A stretch of DNA of 64,000 nt. Source: Phenylobacterium sp. (GTDB lineage Bacteria > Pseudomonadota > Alphaproteobacteria > Caulobacterales > Caulobacteraceae). The notes below the pieces were generated by a model. That model had not been told where the DNA came from. It saw only the letters and a list, made by a program, of their open reading frames with translations, and did not search any database. The stretch is taken from assembly GCF_019636135.1 (NCBI RefSeq), contig NZ_JAHBYD010000004.1, positions 124,001-188,000 of the forward strand, read 5' to 3'. The position numbers and the translations under genes were made by a program. Positions 17,436 through 26,010 of this stretch are shown here, piece by piece; position 1 is the stretch's first letter; every line of letters starts with the position of its first letter.

Positions 17436-19379
17436 ATGCCCCACAGGGCCCACGCCCGCAATCGGCCCGAGCCGGAAGACGTCGTGCGCGTGATCTCGCC
17501 GGCGTTCGATCCGGACTTCTACCGGGCGGTCTACGACGACCTGCCGGCCGACATGCACCCGCTCTGGCACTATCGCCTCACGGGCTGGCGCGAGGGCCGC
17601 GATCCCGCGCCCTGGTTCTCGGTCGGCCACTACATGGAGGACAACCCGGACCTGGTGCGTTCGGGCTGGGAGCCGCTTTGCCACTACCTGTCGCTGGGCC
17701 GGCTGGAGGGGCGCGAGGTGCGCCCGTCCGACTGGGCCCCTCGCTACTTCGCCGCGCAGGACTGGGCCCCGCGGCCGTGGAGCTTCAAGGGCTTCGGCGC
17801 CGCGCCGGCCCGCGCCGCGACCCAGCCCGCGATCCCGCTCAACGCGCAGGAAGCCGCCGTCGCCGCCGAGTTCGACGCCGCCTTCTACCTGGCCGCCAAC
17901 CCGGACATCGCGCAATCGGGCACGGACCCGCTGCGTCACTTCCTGGAGACCGGCTGGCTGGAGGGCCGCGATCCGACGCCGCGGTTCTCGATCCGCGACT
18001 ATCTCGAGCTGCATCCGGACGTGGCCGGCACGGGCCTGAACCCGTTTGCGCACTTCCTGATCTCCGGCCGCGCCGAGGGCCGCTCGGCCCGCCACGACCT
18101 CGGCTTCCGCTACGACGTGCTGAGCCGCCTGACCGCGCCGGAGGATCGGATCGCCGCGGCGGCGAAGGCGTCGGCCGACGCGCGCCTCGACCCGCCCGCG
18201 CTGCTGGACGCGGCGCTGGCCCACGTCCGCGACCTGCACCTCACCTTCAGCCACGACGACTACATCGAGCACTCGGGCGGCCTGCAGCAGTGCCTGCGCC
18301 GCGAGCAGCAGAAGGTGGTGTCGCTGGGCCTCGACCACCTGCACCTCTTCCCGGTCGCGCCATGGCCGGCGGTGCGGGCGGCGGACGAGCCCGGCCCGGT
18401 GGGCGTGCTCCTGAACGGTCGGCGCGTGGGCGCCTTCCAGCCGCGGACGGTGCGCGAGGCGATCGCCCGGGCCGCGCCCACGGGCCGCCGCAGCTTCGCG
18501 GTCCACAGCCTGCTGGGCCACGAGCCCGACACGACGGCCGACATCGTCGAGGCGCTGGGCGTCGCCGACGGCTTCTTCTGGCTGCACGACTTCGCGAGCC
18601 TCTGCTCCGGCTTCCACCTGCAGCGCAACGACCTGGAGGACTGCGGCGCGCCGCCGCCGGGCAGCGCCGCCTGCGCCGTCTGCGCCTACGGCCCGACCCG
18701 CGCGCGCCACCTCGACGCCCACGCCCGCCTGTTCGCGCGCCTGAACCTGACCGTGGTCGCGCCCTCTCAGACCACGCTGGACTTCTGGACGGCGCACGGC
18801 GACCTGCCGGCCAGGCGCGCCGTCGTCCTGCCCCACGCCAGGCTGAAGACGCCCCGCGCCGCGCCGAAGGGGCCGAAGCATCGTCCCTTCCGGATCGCCT
18901 ATCTCGGCATGCCGCAGCCGCTGAAGGGCTGGCCGATCTTCCGCGAGCTGGCGCTGACCTTCGCGGGCGACCCGCGCTACGAGTTCCTGCACCTGGGCGG
19001 CCGGCCCGATCCGGGCGCCTACGCCGAGTTCCACGAGGTGATGGTCACGCCCGACCGGCCGCGCGCCATGCAGGAGACGCTGGCGGCGCTCGAAGCCGAC
19101 GCGGCGCTGATCTGGCCGCTCTGCCGCGAGACCTTCTCGTTCACCGCCTACGAGGCCGCCGCGGCGGGCGCGGCGGTGATCACGGGCCCCGACAGCGGCA
19201 ATGTCGCGGCCTTCGCGTCCGACCCGAAGCGGGGCCGCGTGCTGCCGACCGAGGCGGCCTTGTTCCACGCCTTCGCCACCGGCGAGGTGCTGGCGCTCGG
19301 CCGCGAGGCCCGCAGGGCGAAGCTCTACGACATCGACTACAGCGGCATGACCGGCGACCTGCTGGCGAGGGGCTCGTGA
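17436..19379 (+). CDS. Repeat-containing glycosyltransferase, copy A
   Basis: A 647-residue protein starting MPHRAHARNRPEPED with AGGA ahead of the ATG. The first ~220 residues contain four copies of a ~37-residue repeat with the pattern Y-x4-P-D-(I/V/L)-x4-G-x2-P-(L/F)-x-H-(Y/F)-x3-G-x2-E-G-R. After a linker, the shared enzyme domain (about 265-645) runs from DLHLTFSHDDY, through HSLLGHEPDT, FWLHDFASLCSGFH and a cysteine cluster DCGAPPPGSAACAVCAYG, to a GT-B donor domain with IAYLGMPQPLKGWPIF and FSFTAYEAAAAGAAVITGPD. The stop overlaps the GTG of copy B, its close paralogue. Likely a surface-glycan enzyme; specificity unknown. Confidence 0.82.
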   Translation: MPHRAHARNRPEPEDVVRVISPAFDPDFYRAVYDDLPADMHPLWHYRLTGWREGRDPAPWFSVGHYMEDNPDLVRSGWEPLCHYLSLGRLEGREVRPSDWAPRYFAAQDWAPRPWSFKGFGAAPARAATQPAIPLNAQEAAVAAEFDAAFYLAANPDIAQSGTDPLRHFLETGWLEGRDPTPRFSIRDYLELHPDVAGTGLNPFAHFLISGRAEGRSARHDLGFRYDVLSRLTAPEDRIAAAAKASADARLDPPALLDAALAHVRDLHLTFSHDDYIEHSGGLQQCLRREQQKVVSLGLDHLHLFPVAPWPAVRAADEPGPVGVLLNGRRVGAFQPRTVREAIARAAPTGRRSFAVHSLLGHEPDTTADIVEALGVADGFFWLHDFASLCSGFHLQRNDLEDCGAPPPGSAACAVCAYGPTRARHLDAHARLFARLNLTVVAPSQTTLDFWTAHGDLPARRAVVLPHARLKTPRAAPKGPKHRPFRIAYLGMPQPLKGWPIFRELALTFAGDPRYEFLHLGGRPDPGAYAEFHEVMVTPDRPRAMQETLAALEADAALIWPLCRETFSFTAYEAAAAGAAVITGPDSGNVAAFASDPKRGRVLPTEAALFHAFATGEVLALGREARRAKLYDIDYSGMTGDLLARGS

Positions 19380-20977
19380 GCGCGTTCGCCCGCCTGCGCC
19401 GCGTCGCGGCCCGCACCCTCGGGCGCGGCGGCGGCGAGCGCCGCCTGGTGGCCCAGGCGTTCGACCGCGCCTGGTACCTGACGACCAATCCGGACGTGGC
19501 CGCCACCCGCGCCGACCCGCTGGACCACTTCCTCGCCCACGGCTGGCGCGAGGGCCGCGATCCGACGCCGCGCTTCTCCGTGGACGAGTACCTGGAGAAC
19601 AATCCCGACATCGCCGCGGCCGGCCTGAACCCCTTCGTCCACTGGCTGAAGCACGGCCGCCACGAAGGCCGGCCCACGCCCGACGCGCTCGGCTTCCGCC
19701 AGCAGGTGATCCGCCGCCTGAAGCCGATCGACGAGCAGGTCGACGCCTCCTCCCGCGCCACCGCCGCCGTGGCCGCCGGGACCGCCGCGGCGCTCGCGGC
19801 GGGGCTCGGGAAGGCGCGGCACGGGCTGAAGGGCCTGCACATCACCTTCAGCCATGATGACTACCGGACGAAGGTCGGCGGCGTGCAGCTCTGCCTGCAC
19901 ATCGAGGCCGCGCGCGTGGCCGGCCAGCGCCGCGACCACCTGCAGCTCCATCCGGCGATCCACTGGCCGGTGGTCCGGGCGGCGGGCGATCCGGGCCGGC
20001 TGGAGGCGGTGCTCAACGGCCAGTCGCTGGGCGTCTTCGCGCCGGCCGACGTCGCCGAGGCGCTGGCGAAGGCCAGGGTCGCGGGCGGCAGCTTCGCGAT
20101 CCACAGCCTGCTGGGGCACGAGGCCGGCGAGACCGCCGCCATCGTCGAGGCCGCGGGGCTGAAGGCCGGGTTCCTGTGGCTGCACGACTACGCGAGCCTC
20201 TGCGCCGGCTTCCACCTGCTGCGCGACGGCGTCGAGGACTGCGCCGCCCCGCCGCCCGAGAGCGGCGCCTGCGCCATCTGCGTCCACGGCCCGGCCCGCG
20301 CCCGCCACATCGACGCCCACGCCGCCCTCTTCGAGCGCCTGGACCTCACCGTCGTCAGCCCCGCCCGGGGCACGCTCGACTTCTGGCGCGCGCACACGGG
20401 CCTGAAGCCCGCCGCGAGCGTCGTCCACCCGCACGCGGCGCTGACGCCGCGCGGGCCTGCGCCGGCGCCGAAGGCCGGCCCGCTCCGGGTGGCCTATGCG
20501 GGCCATCCCGCGGCCCACAAGGGCTGGCCGATCTTCCGCGACCTGTCGCTCAGGCACGAGGGCGACCGCCGCTACACGTTCCTGCACCTGGGCGCCTCGA
20601 CCGAGGCGGGCCTGCCGATGCAGTTCCACGACGTCCGGGTCAGCGCCGAGAAGCCGCACGCCATGCGCGAGGCGCTGGAGCGCCTGGAGGTCGACGTGCT
20701 GGTCTTCTGGCCGCTCTGGCGCGAGACCTTCTCGTTCCTGGCCTGCGAGGCCGTCGCCGCGGGCGCCGCGATCCTCACCGGCCCCGACAGCGGCAACGTC
20801 GCCGCCCTGGTCCGCGGGTACGACGCGGGCCGCATCGTCTCGGAAGCCGAACTGGCGGACGCCTTCGCCACCGGCACCGTCGCCGAGCTTTCCCGCGCGG
20901 CGCGCCGCCCCATGCTCTACGATCTCGCCTTCAGCGGCATGACCGCCGACCTCGTCCCCGCCAAAGTCCCCGCATGA
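19376..20977 (+). CDS. Repeat-containing glycosyltransferase, copy B
   Basis: A 533-residue paralogue of the gene immediately upstream, with which it overlaps by four bases (GTG start). It keeps two of the ~37-residue repeats (FDRAWYLTTNPDVAATRADP and YLENNPDIAAAGLNPF) and then the same enzyme domain: HITFSHDDYRTKVGGVQ, HSLLGHEAGETA, FLWLHDYASLCAGFH, the cysteine cluster DCAAPPPESGACAICVHG, VAYAGHPAAHKGWPIF and FSFLACEAVAAGAAILTGPD. Tandem duplication followed by divergence is the simplest reading, with two fewer repeats than copy A. The two may add successive sugars in one glycan; that is inference. Confidence 0.82.
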   Translation: MSAFARLRRVAARTLGRGGGERRLVAQAFDRAWYLTTNPDVAATRADPLDHFLAHGWREGRDPTPRFSVDEYLENNPDIAAAGLNPFVHWLKHGRHEGRPTPDALGFRQQVIRRLKPIDEQVDASSRATAAVAAGTAAALAAGLGKARHGLKGLHITFSHDDYRTKVGGVQLCLHIEAARVAGQRRDHLQLHPAIHWPVVRAAGDPGRLEAVLNGQSLGVFAPADVAEALAKARVAGGSFAIHSLLGHEAGETAAIVEAAGLKAGFLWLHDYASLCAGFHLLRDGVEDCAAPPPESGACAICVHGPARARHIDAHAALFERLDLTVVSPARGTLDFWRAHTGLKPAASVVHPHAALTPRGPAPAPKAGPLRVAYAGHPAAHKGWPIFRDLSLRHEGDRRYTFLHLGASTEAGLPMQFHDVRVSAEKPHAMREALERLEVDVLVFWPLWRETFSFLACEAVAAGAAILTGPDSGNVAALVRGYDAGRIVSEAELADAFATGTVAELSRAARRPMLYDLAFSGMTADLVPAKVPA

Positions 20978-21999
20978 AAGTCCTCGTCTACTCCAGCTTC
21001 ACCTTCTCGTACCTGAACCGCGCCCGGGTGCTGTTCCAGACGCTGCGCCGCTTCCATCCCGACTGGGAGCTGGCGGCGCTCATCACCGACAGGCCGCCGG
21101 AAGGGTTCGCGTTCGACCCGGCCGCCGAGCCGTTCGACCGCCTGGTGTGGGCCAGCGACCTGGGCATCCCGGACTTCGAGGGCTGGCTCTTCAAGCACGA
21201 CGTGGTCGAGGTCTGCACGGCGGTGAAGGGCCCCTTCATCCACCAGGCCTGTTCGTGGGGCTTCGACGCGGTGATCTACCTCGATCCCGACACCGCACTG
21301 CTGGGCGGGCTCGATCCGCTGGTGGACTGGCTCCAGGACCACGACATCCTGCTGACGCCGCACCTGATCGACCCCAACGACGACGACATGGCGATCCAGG
21401 ACAACGACATCTCGGCGTCCCGGACGGGCATCTTCAACCTGGGCTTCGTCGCGATCCGCACGAGCGGGGAGGGCGCCCGCTTCGCCAAATGGTGGAACGA
21501 CCGGCTGCTCAGCTACTGCTACGACGACATCCCGAACGGCCTCTTCGTCGACCAGCGCTGGTGCGACCACGTGCCCGCCCTCTTCGACCGGCTGAAGATC
21601 ATCCGCGACCCGGGCTACAACGTCGCGAGCTGGAACCTCTCCACCCGGAAGGTCGCCGTGGAGAAGGACGGGCGCATCACCGTCAACGGCCACCTCTTGC
21701 GCTTCTGGCACTTCACCAAGCTGGGGCCGATCGGCGACACCATGACCAAGCGCTACGCCGGGCGGAACTTCCAAGTCTACGAGATCTGGGCCTGGTACAA
21801 GCGCCAGGTCGCCGCCGTCACCGACCCCGCGATCCCGGAACGCTACTGGGCCTACGGGGCCTATGACGACGGCAAGCCCATCGCCAAATCCGAGCGCGTG
21901 CTCTATCGGCAACGCCAGGATCTCCGGGACGCCTTCCCCAACCCCTTCGCCTCCGGCCGCGGCAGTTTCCAAGAATGGCTCGAACACGAAGGCGCGTGA
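20974..21999 (+). CDS. GT8-like nucleotide-sugar glycosyltransferase
   Basis: A 341-residue protein with a GT-A fold signature: MKVLVYSSFTFSYLNRARVL at the N terminus, YLDPDTALLGGLDPL with the metal-binding D104-P-D106, and FNLGFVAIR followed by DQRWCDHVPALFD, the donor/acceptor-pocket segments of glycogenin-like transferases. The ATG overlaps the stop of copy B in ATGA. Its last 25 bases overlap the longest reading of the next gene. Presumably it adds one residue to the glycan built by the adjacent enzymes. Confidence 0.82.
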   Translation: MKVLVYSSFTFSYLNRARVLFQTLRRFHPDWELAALITDRPPEGFAFDPAAEPFDRLVWASDLGIPDFEGWLFKHDVVEVCTAVKGPFIHQACSWGFDAVIYLDPDTALLGGLDPLVDWLQDHDILLTPHLIDPNDDDMAIQDNDISASRTGIFNLGFVAIRTSGEGARFAKWWNDRLLSYCYDDIPNGLFVDQRWCDHVPALFDRLKIIRDPGYNVASWNLSTRKVAVEKDGRITVNGHLLRFWHFTKLGPIGDTMTKRYAGRNFQVYEIWAWYKRQVAAVTDPAIPERYWAYGAYDDGKPIAKSERVLYRQRQDLRDAFPNPFASGRGSFQEWLEHEGA

Positions 22000-23255
22000 C
22001 GCCGGCCCCCAAGCCCGCCGCGCCCGCGTCCCAGGCGCCCGTGGCCGAAACCGAGGCCGCGGGCCACGCCGCCCTGCTGGAGAAGGCGCGCGCCGTCACC
22101 CGGAAGGTGGCGCGGCTGAAACGCGACTTCGCCGGCGCGCACCGCCTGGCGCATGACGCCCAGATGCGCGAGGCGCTGGTCCGCACCGAGCTGACCCTGG
22201 CGCTGCACGAGTCGCTGGTCGCCCGTTCCGAGCTGCAGGCGAAGCTGCGCGAGCAGGCGCTGGCCGCGCTGCGCGCCCGCCCCGAACGCCGCCTGCGCCG
22301 CCACAACCGCCTGTCGCGGATGCTCGACAAGGCGCTGGCGCGCCTGGGCTCGGTGGGGCAGGCGCTGGTGATCGCGCGCAGCGGCGTCTGGCGTGGCACG
22401 GGCCGGCCGCTGCACGACCTGCGCCACATGGCCGCCTACGCGCGGCGGCGCGCGCGGGCCGACGTGACGCCCCTCGCGCCGGTCGACCAGCGCTGGTATC
22501 TCGACGCCTATCCCGACGTGGGCGCCGCGCGCACCGCGCCGCTGGTCCACTACCTCGTCTCCGGCGACCGCGAGCGCCGCAGGCCGGGGCCGCTGTTCGA
22601 TCCGCAATGGTACGCGCGCCAGGCCGGCGCCGAGCTGGGCGCCACCGGGCTCTCGCCGCTGGAGCACTACCGGCGCGTCGGCGCCGTGCGCGGGCTCTCG
22701 CCGCACCCGGCCTTCGACGTCGGCCACTACCTTTCGCAGGTTCCGGCGCTGGAGCCGGGCGACGATCCGCTGTCGCACTACATGCGCGAGGGCGGCTTCA
22801 TCGGCCTGTCGCCGCACCCGGCGTTCGACCCGGCCTGGTACCAGCGCCAGGCGGGCGAGGCGATGGCGGGGCGTCCGGCGCTGCTCCACTACCTCGGCGG
22901 CGGCTGGAAGGACGGGCTCTCGCCGCACCCCCTGTTCGATCCGCGCTGGTACCAGGAGCATTATCCCATGGCGGCGGAGACGGGCCTCGACCCGTTCACC
23001 CACTTCCTGGCCTTCGGCGGCGCCGAGCGGCTGAGCCCGGGGCCCTGGTTCGACGGCGCCCACTACGTCGAGAGCCGCGGCGCGGCGCTGGCGCCGGGCG
23101 CCAATCCGCTGGTGGACTACCTGACCGGGGGCGCGTGGGCGGTGGCCGAGGCGCGGCCTGGCTTCCCGACCGTCGCCTACCTCGCCTCACGGCCGGAACT
23201 GGCGCGCACCGGCGTCACGCCGCTGGAGCACTGGGCTCGGCGGGCAGGCCGGTGA
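21975..23255 (+). CDS. Stand-alone repeat protein of the glycosyltransferase cluster
   Basis: A 426-residue protein without a recognisable catalytic domain. Residues about 30-115 are charged, Ala/Leu-rich and helical, probably a coiled coil. Residues about 165-425 consist of seven degenerate copies of the same ~37-residue repeat found in the two upstream glycosyltransferases, with consensus W-Y-x12-G-x2-P-L-x-H-Y-x3-G-x2-x-G-L-S-P-H-P-x-F-D. The start is ambiguous: ATG at 21975 is used here, but GTG at 21996 is in frame, forms the GTGA overlap seen elsewhere in the cluster, and would remove seven residues. The role may be scaffold or glycan binding; this is open. The 3' end overlaps the convergent DUF6270 gene by 41 bases. 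Confidence 0.75.
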   Translation: MARTRRRVTPAPKPAAPASQAPVAETEAAGHAALLEKARAVTRKVARLKRDFAGAHRLAHDAQMREALVRTELTLALHESLVARSELQAKLREQALAALRARPERRLRRHNRLSRMLDKALARLGSVGQALVIARSGVWRGTGRPLHDLRHMAAYARRRARADVTPLAPVDQRWYLDAYPDVGAARTAPLVHYLVSGDRERRRPGPLFDPQWYARQAGAELGATGLSPLEHYRRVGAVRGLSPHPAFDVGHYLSQVPALEPGDDPLSHYMREGGFIGLSPHPAFDPAWYQRQAGEAMAGRPALLHYLGGGWKDGLSPHPLFDPRWYQEHYPMAAETGLDPFTHFLAFGGAERLSPGPWFDGAHYVESRGAALAPGANPLVDYLTGGAWAVAEARPGFPTVAYLASRPELARTGVTPLEHWARRAGR

Positions 23256-24024
23256 ACGCATCGACGAGGCCCAGCGCCGCGAGCTGGCGGCGCACCTCGT
23301 CGTAGTACTCGGGCACGTAGTGGAAGGGCGACAGGCCCCAGCGGTGGTCGGTGTCGGAGAGCCGCAGCTCGCCCGCGTCGATCCGCGCCATCGGCGGCAT
23401 CATCGCCTCGAAGTGCGCCTCCTGCCGGCCCAGCAGGTCGTTGTAGGACCAGATGTCCGCCGGGTCCCCGCCCAGGATCTCCGGCCCGTCGATCGGCCGC
23501 ACCGCGCCCTCGGCGTCGCGGTGATGGGTCGCCCAGCGCGCGGAGTGCAGGATCAGGTGGGCGCGGCTCAGCGTGGACGCCCGGACGAGGGCGGCGAACT
23601 CGGCGGCGGAATCCCTCCAGAGCCGGTCGCAGGCGCCCGACAGCCTGGGCACGACACGATGCCTGCGGAATTCGCGCCGCGTCAGATAGCCGCTCCGCAT
23701 CATCTCGCCGCTCCGCAGGACCAGCGAGTCGCCGATCGACACCAGGTCGAAGCGGTCGTCGATGAAGTCGAAGATGACGTGGGTGGGCCGGAACGCCAGC
23801 AGCCGCGCGAGCGCGGTCTTGGTGAGGTCGGCGACCAGGGCGCCGTGCTCGTGGTTGTGCAGGTCGCCGGGCGGCGTCTTCGCAGGCGAGAACCCCTTGA
23901 CCGGGACCGAGAACAGGCTCGGGAGGCTGGTGCGGGAGATGTAGAGGAGGCGCTCGGCGCCGCCGCCACGGATCGGCCACAGATCGCGGGTTATGCAACT
24001 GCCGACGATGGCGATGCGTGACAT
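23215..24024 (-). CDS. DUF6270 domain protein
   Basis: A 269-residue protein beginning MSRIAIVGSCITRDLWPI, the diagnostic opening of DUF6270 proteins (a beta strand followed by a G-S-C-x-T/S-R-D turn). Later elements include FDFIDDRFDLVSI and SDTDHRWGLSPFHYVPEYY near the C terminus; the combination GSC...D...H resembles an SGNH/GDSL-like hydrolase layout, which is my inference. An ATG at 24060 would add twelve residues but 24024 fits the family start. DUF6270 genes commonly lie in polysaccharide loci, as here. Function unknown. Confidence 0.72.
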   Translation of the reverse strand: MSRIAIVGSCITRDLWPIRGGGAERLLYISRTSLPSLFSVPVKGFSPAKTPPGDLHNHEHGALVADLTKTALARLLAFRPTHVIFDFIDDRFDLVSIGDSLVLRSGEMMRSGYLTRREFRRHRVVPRLSGACDRLWRDSAAEFAALVRASTLSRAHLILHSARWATHHRDAEGAVRPIDGPEILGGDPADIWSYNDLLGRQEAHFEAMMPPMARIDAGELRLSDTDHRWGLSPFHYVPEYYDEVRRQLAALGLVDAFTGLPAEPSAPAA

Positions 24025-24090
24025 AGGGGCGCCTGTGCTCAGCGACGTCTCACAGCTCAAGACGCCGGAAGGGGCGGGCGAATCACGCCA

Positions 24091-24115
24091 TTGACACGGC
24101 CGGGCCGGCTGAGCA
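24091..24115 (+). promoter_or_regulatory. Candidate promoter for the type I secretion operon
   Basis: The 210-base gap before the secretion ATPase contains TTGACA at 24091 and, twelve bases after TTGAC, GCTGAGCA, a partial match to the alphaproteobacterial -10 element (GCTANAWC). A short perfect stem, CCCGCG/CGCGGG, follows at 24120-24141. The -10 match is weak, so this is a suggestion only. Confidence 0.25.
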
Positions 24116-24234
24116 TCTACCCGCGCTCTCGACGACGCGGGCGGCCTGGACAGCTTGGTCGCAGTTCGCGTTCACCCTTTCTGACGAAGTTTGGTGTATC
24201 AGGTCTTGTGGCCTGAAGGGACGATCTAGTCGAA

Positions 24235-26010
24235 ATGAAATTCCTGACGTTCCTCTCGAATCTGCCCGACAACGTGCTCGGGCGGGCGCTTCGCGATGGC
24301 TACAAGCCCGCCGCCGTGGCGTTCATGTTCAGCCTGGTTTCGAACGTGCTCTACCTGGCGCTGCCGCTCTATACCTATCAGATCTACGGCCGGGTGATGG
24401 TCAGCCAGAACCAGGCGACGCTCTGGATGCTGACGCTGGTCACCCTGTTCGTGTTCGCCATCTCCAGCGTCATCGACGACTTCCGCGCCCGCATCCTGAT
24501 CAACTACGGCGTGGCGCTGGACCAGCGCGTGTCGGGCCGGGTGTTCACGGGCCTCTTCGACGCCGCCGTGCGCGGCGACCCCGGCGCCCGCGCCCAGGCG
24601 CTGCGCGACCTCGACCAGTTCCGCCAGTCGCTGACGGGCATCGCCGCGGCCGCGTTCTTCGACGTGCCGTGGATTCCCGTCTTCCTGGTGGTCCTCTTCC
24701 TCATCGACCCGCTGGTCGGCGTCATCACGGTGGCGGCCGCCGCCGCGCTCTTCGCGCTGGCCGTCCTGCAGGCCCGCGCCACCCAGGGGGCGCTGAAGGA
24801 GGCCAACGAGGCGGCGCTGCGCAGCTACGGCTTCACCGACGCGGCGCTCCGCAACGGCGAGGTCGTGCGCGCCATGGGCATGCTGCCGACGCTCGGCCAG
24901 GCCTGGGCCCGCCACCGGCAGGTGACCATCGAACGCGGCGCCGCCGCGGCCGAGGCGTCGAACATGTACACCGACATCATCAAGGCGGTGCGCATGGGGG
25001 CGCAGGTGCTGATCATCGCGATCGGCGCCTACCTGATCATCGAGGGCAAGATCCACTCGGGCATGCTGTTCGCCAACATGATCCTGGCCAGCCGCGCCCT
25101 GCAGCCGATCGAGAAGATCGTGGGCTCGTGGGACCCGCTGAACAACATGGTCCGCGCCTACGAGCGGCTGAACAGCCTGCTGGCCAAGGCCGAGCCGCCC
25201 TCCTCGGCCACCGCGCTCCCGCGCCCGCTCGGCAAGCTCTCGGTGGAAGGCGTCAACTTCGCGCCGCCCGGCATGCAGCGCCTGGTGCTGGCCAACGTCA
25301 ACTTCGCGGTCGACCCGAACGAGGTGCTGGGCGTGATCGGCCCCTCCGGCGCCGGCAAGTCGACGCTGGCGCGCCTGCTGGTCGGCATCTGGCGGCCGCT
25401 CAACGGCGTGGTGCGCCTCGACGGCGCCGACGTCTTCAGTTGGGACCGCGCCGACTTTGGCCGCCACGTGGGCTACCTGCCGCAGGACACCGAGCTGTTC
25501 GCCGGCACCGTGCGCAACAACATCGCCCGCTTCCGCGAGGGCGTCACCGACGAGGAGGTGGTGTCCGCCGCCCAGCTCGCGGGCGTCCACGAGCTGATCC
25601 TGCGCATGCCCAAGGGCTACGACACCGACGTGGGCGAGGGCGGCGTGGTGCTCTCCGCCGGCCAGCGCCAGCGCGTGGGCCTCGCCCGCACCCTGCTCGG
25701 CAACCCGGCCTTCGTGGTGCTGGACGAGCCCAACGCCAACCTCGACGCCGAGGGCGAGGACGCCCTGATGCGCGCCATCGACGCCATGAAGGCCAACGGC
25801 GCCACCGTGGTGATCATCAGCCACAAGCCGGGCGTGTTCCGCGCGGCCGACAAGATGCTGGTCCTGCGCGACGGCCGCGTGGAGCTGTTCGGCCCGCGCG
25901 ACCAGGTCATGGCCCGCCTGGTGAAGGCCGCCCAGCCGCAGCCGCCGCAGCAGCAGCCGGTTCCGACGCCGCCGCCGACCGAGGTCCGCGCCGTGGAGGG
26001 CGGCCGATGA
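24235..26010 (+). CDS. Type I secretion ABC transporter ATPase/permease (PrtD/RsaD type)
   Basis: A 591-residue inner-membrane exporter. Six transmembrane helices occupy about 20-300, without the C39 peptidase-like domain of HlyB. The nucleotide-binding domain has Walker A GPSGAGKST (369-377), signature LSAGQRQRVGLA (about 472-483), Walker B FVVLDEPNANLD (about 493-504) and the switch histidine in VIISHK. The last 35 residues are Pro/Gln-rich. This is the PrtD/AprD/RsaD class, which exports RTX proteases and S-layer proteins without cleavage. The adaptor follows with an ATGA overlap and the RTX protein comes next, so the substrate is almost certainly local. No TolC-like outer-membrane gene is in the window. 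Confidence 0.93.
   Translation: MKFLTFLSNLPDNVLGRALRDGYKPAAVAFMFSLVSNVLYLALPLYTYQIYGRVMVSQNQATLWMLTLVTLFVFAISSVIDDFRARILINYGVALDQRVSGRVFTGLFDAAVRGDPGARAQALRDLDQFRQSLTGIAAAAFFDVPWIPVFLVVLFLIDPLVGVITVAAAAALFALAVLQARATQGALKEANEAALRSYGFTDAALRNGEVVRAMGMLPTLGQAWARHRQVTIERGAAAAEASNMYTDIIKAVRMGAQVLIIAIGAYLIIEGKIHSGMLFANMILASRALQPIEKIVGSWDPLNNMVRAYERLNSLLAKAEPPSSATALPRPLGKLSVEGVNFAPPGMQRLVLANVNFAVDPNEVLGVIGPSGAGKSTLARLLVGIWRPLNGVVRLDGADVFSWDRADFGRHVGYLPQDTELFAGTVRNNIARFREGVTDEEVVSAAQLAGVHELILRMPKGYDTDVGEGGVVLSAGQRQRVGLARTLLGNPAFVVLDEPNANLDAEGEDALMRAIDAMKANGATVVIISHKPGVFRAADKMLVLRDGRVELFGPRDQVMARLVKAAQPQPPQQQPVPTPPPTEVRAVEGGR

Noticed and set aside
19376..20977. Idea that copy A and copy B are one gene broken by a frameshift
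   Set aside because: Each contains a complete repeat region and a complete glycosyltransferase core, so they are paralogues, and the GTGA junction matches others in the cluster.
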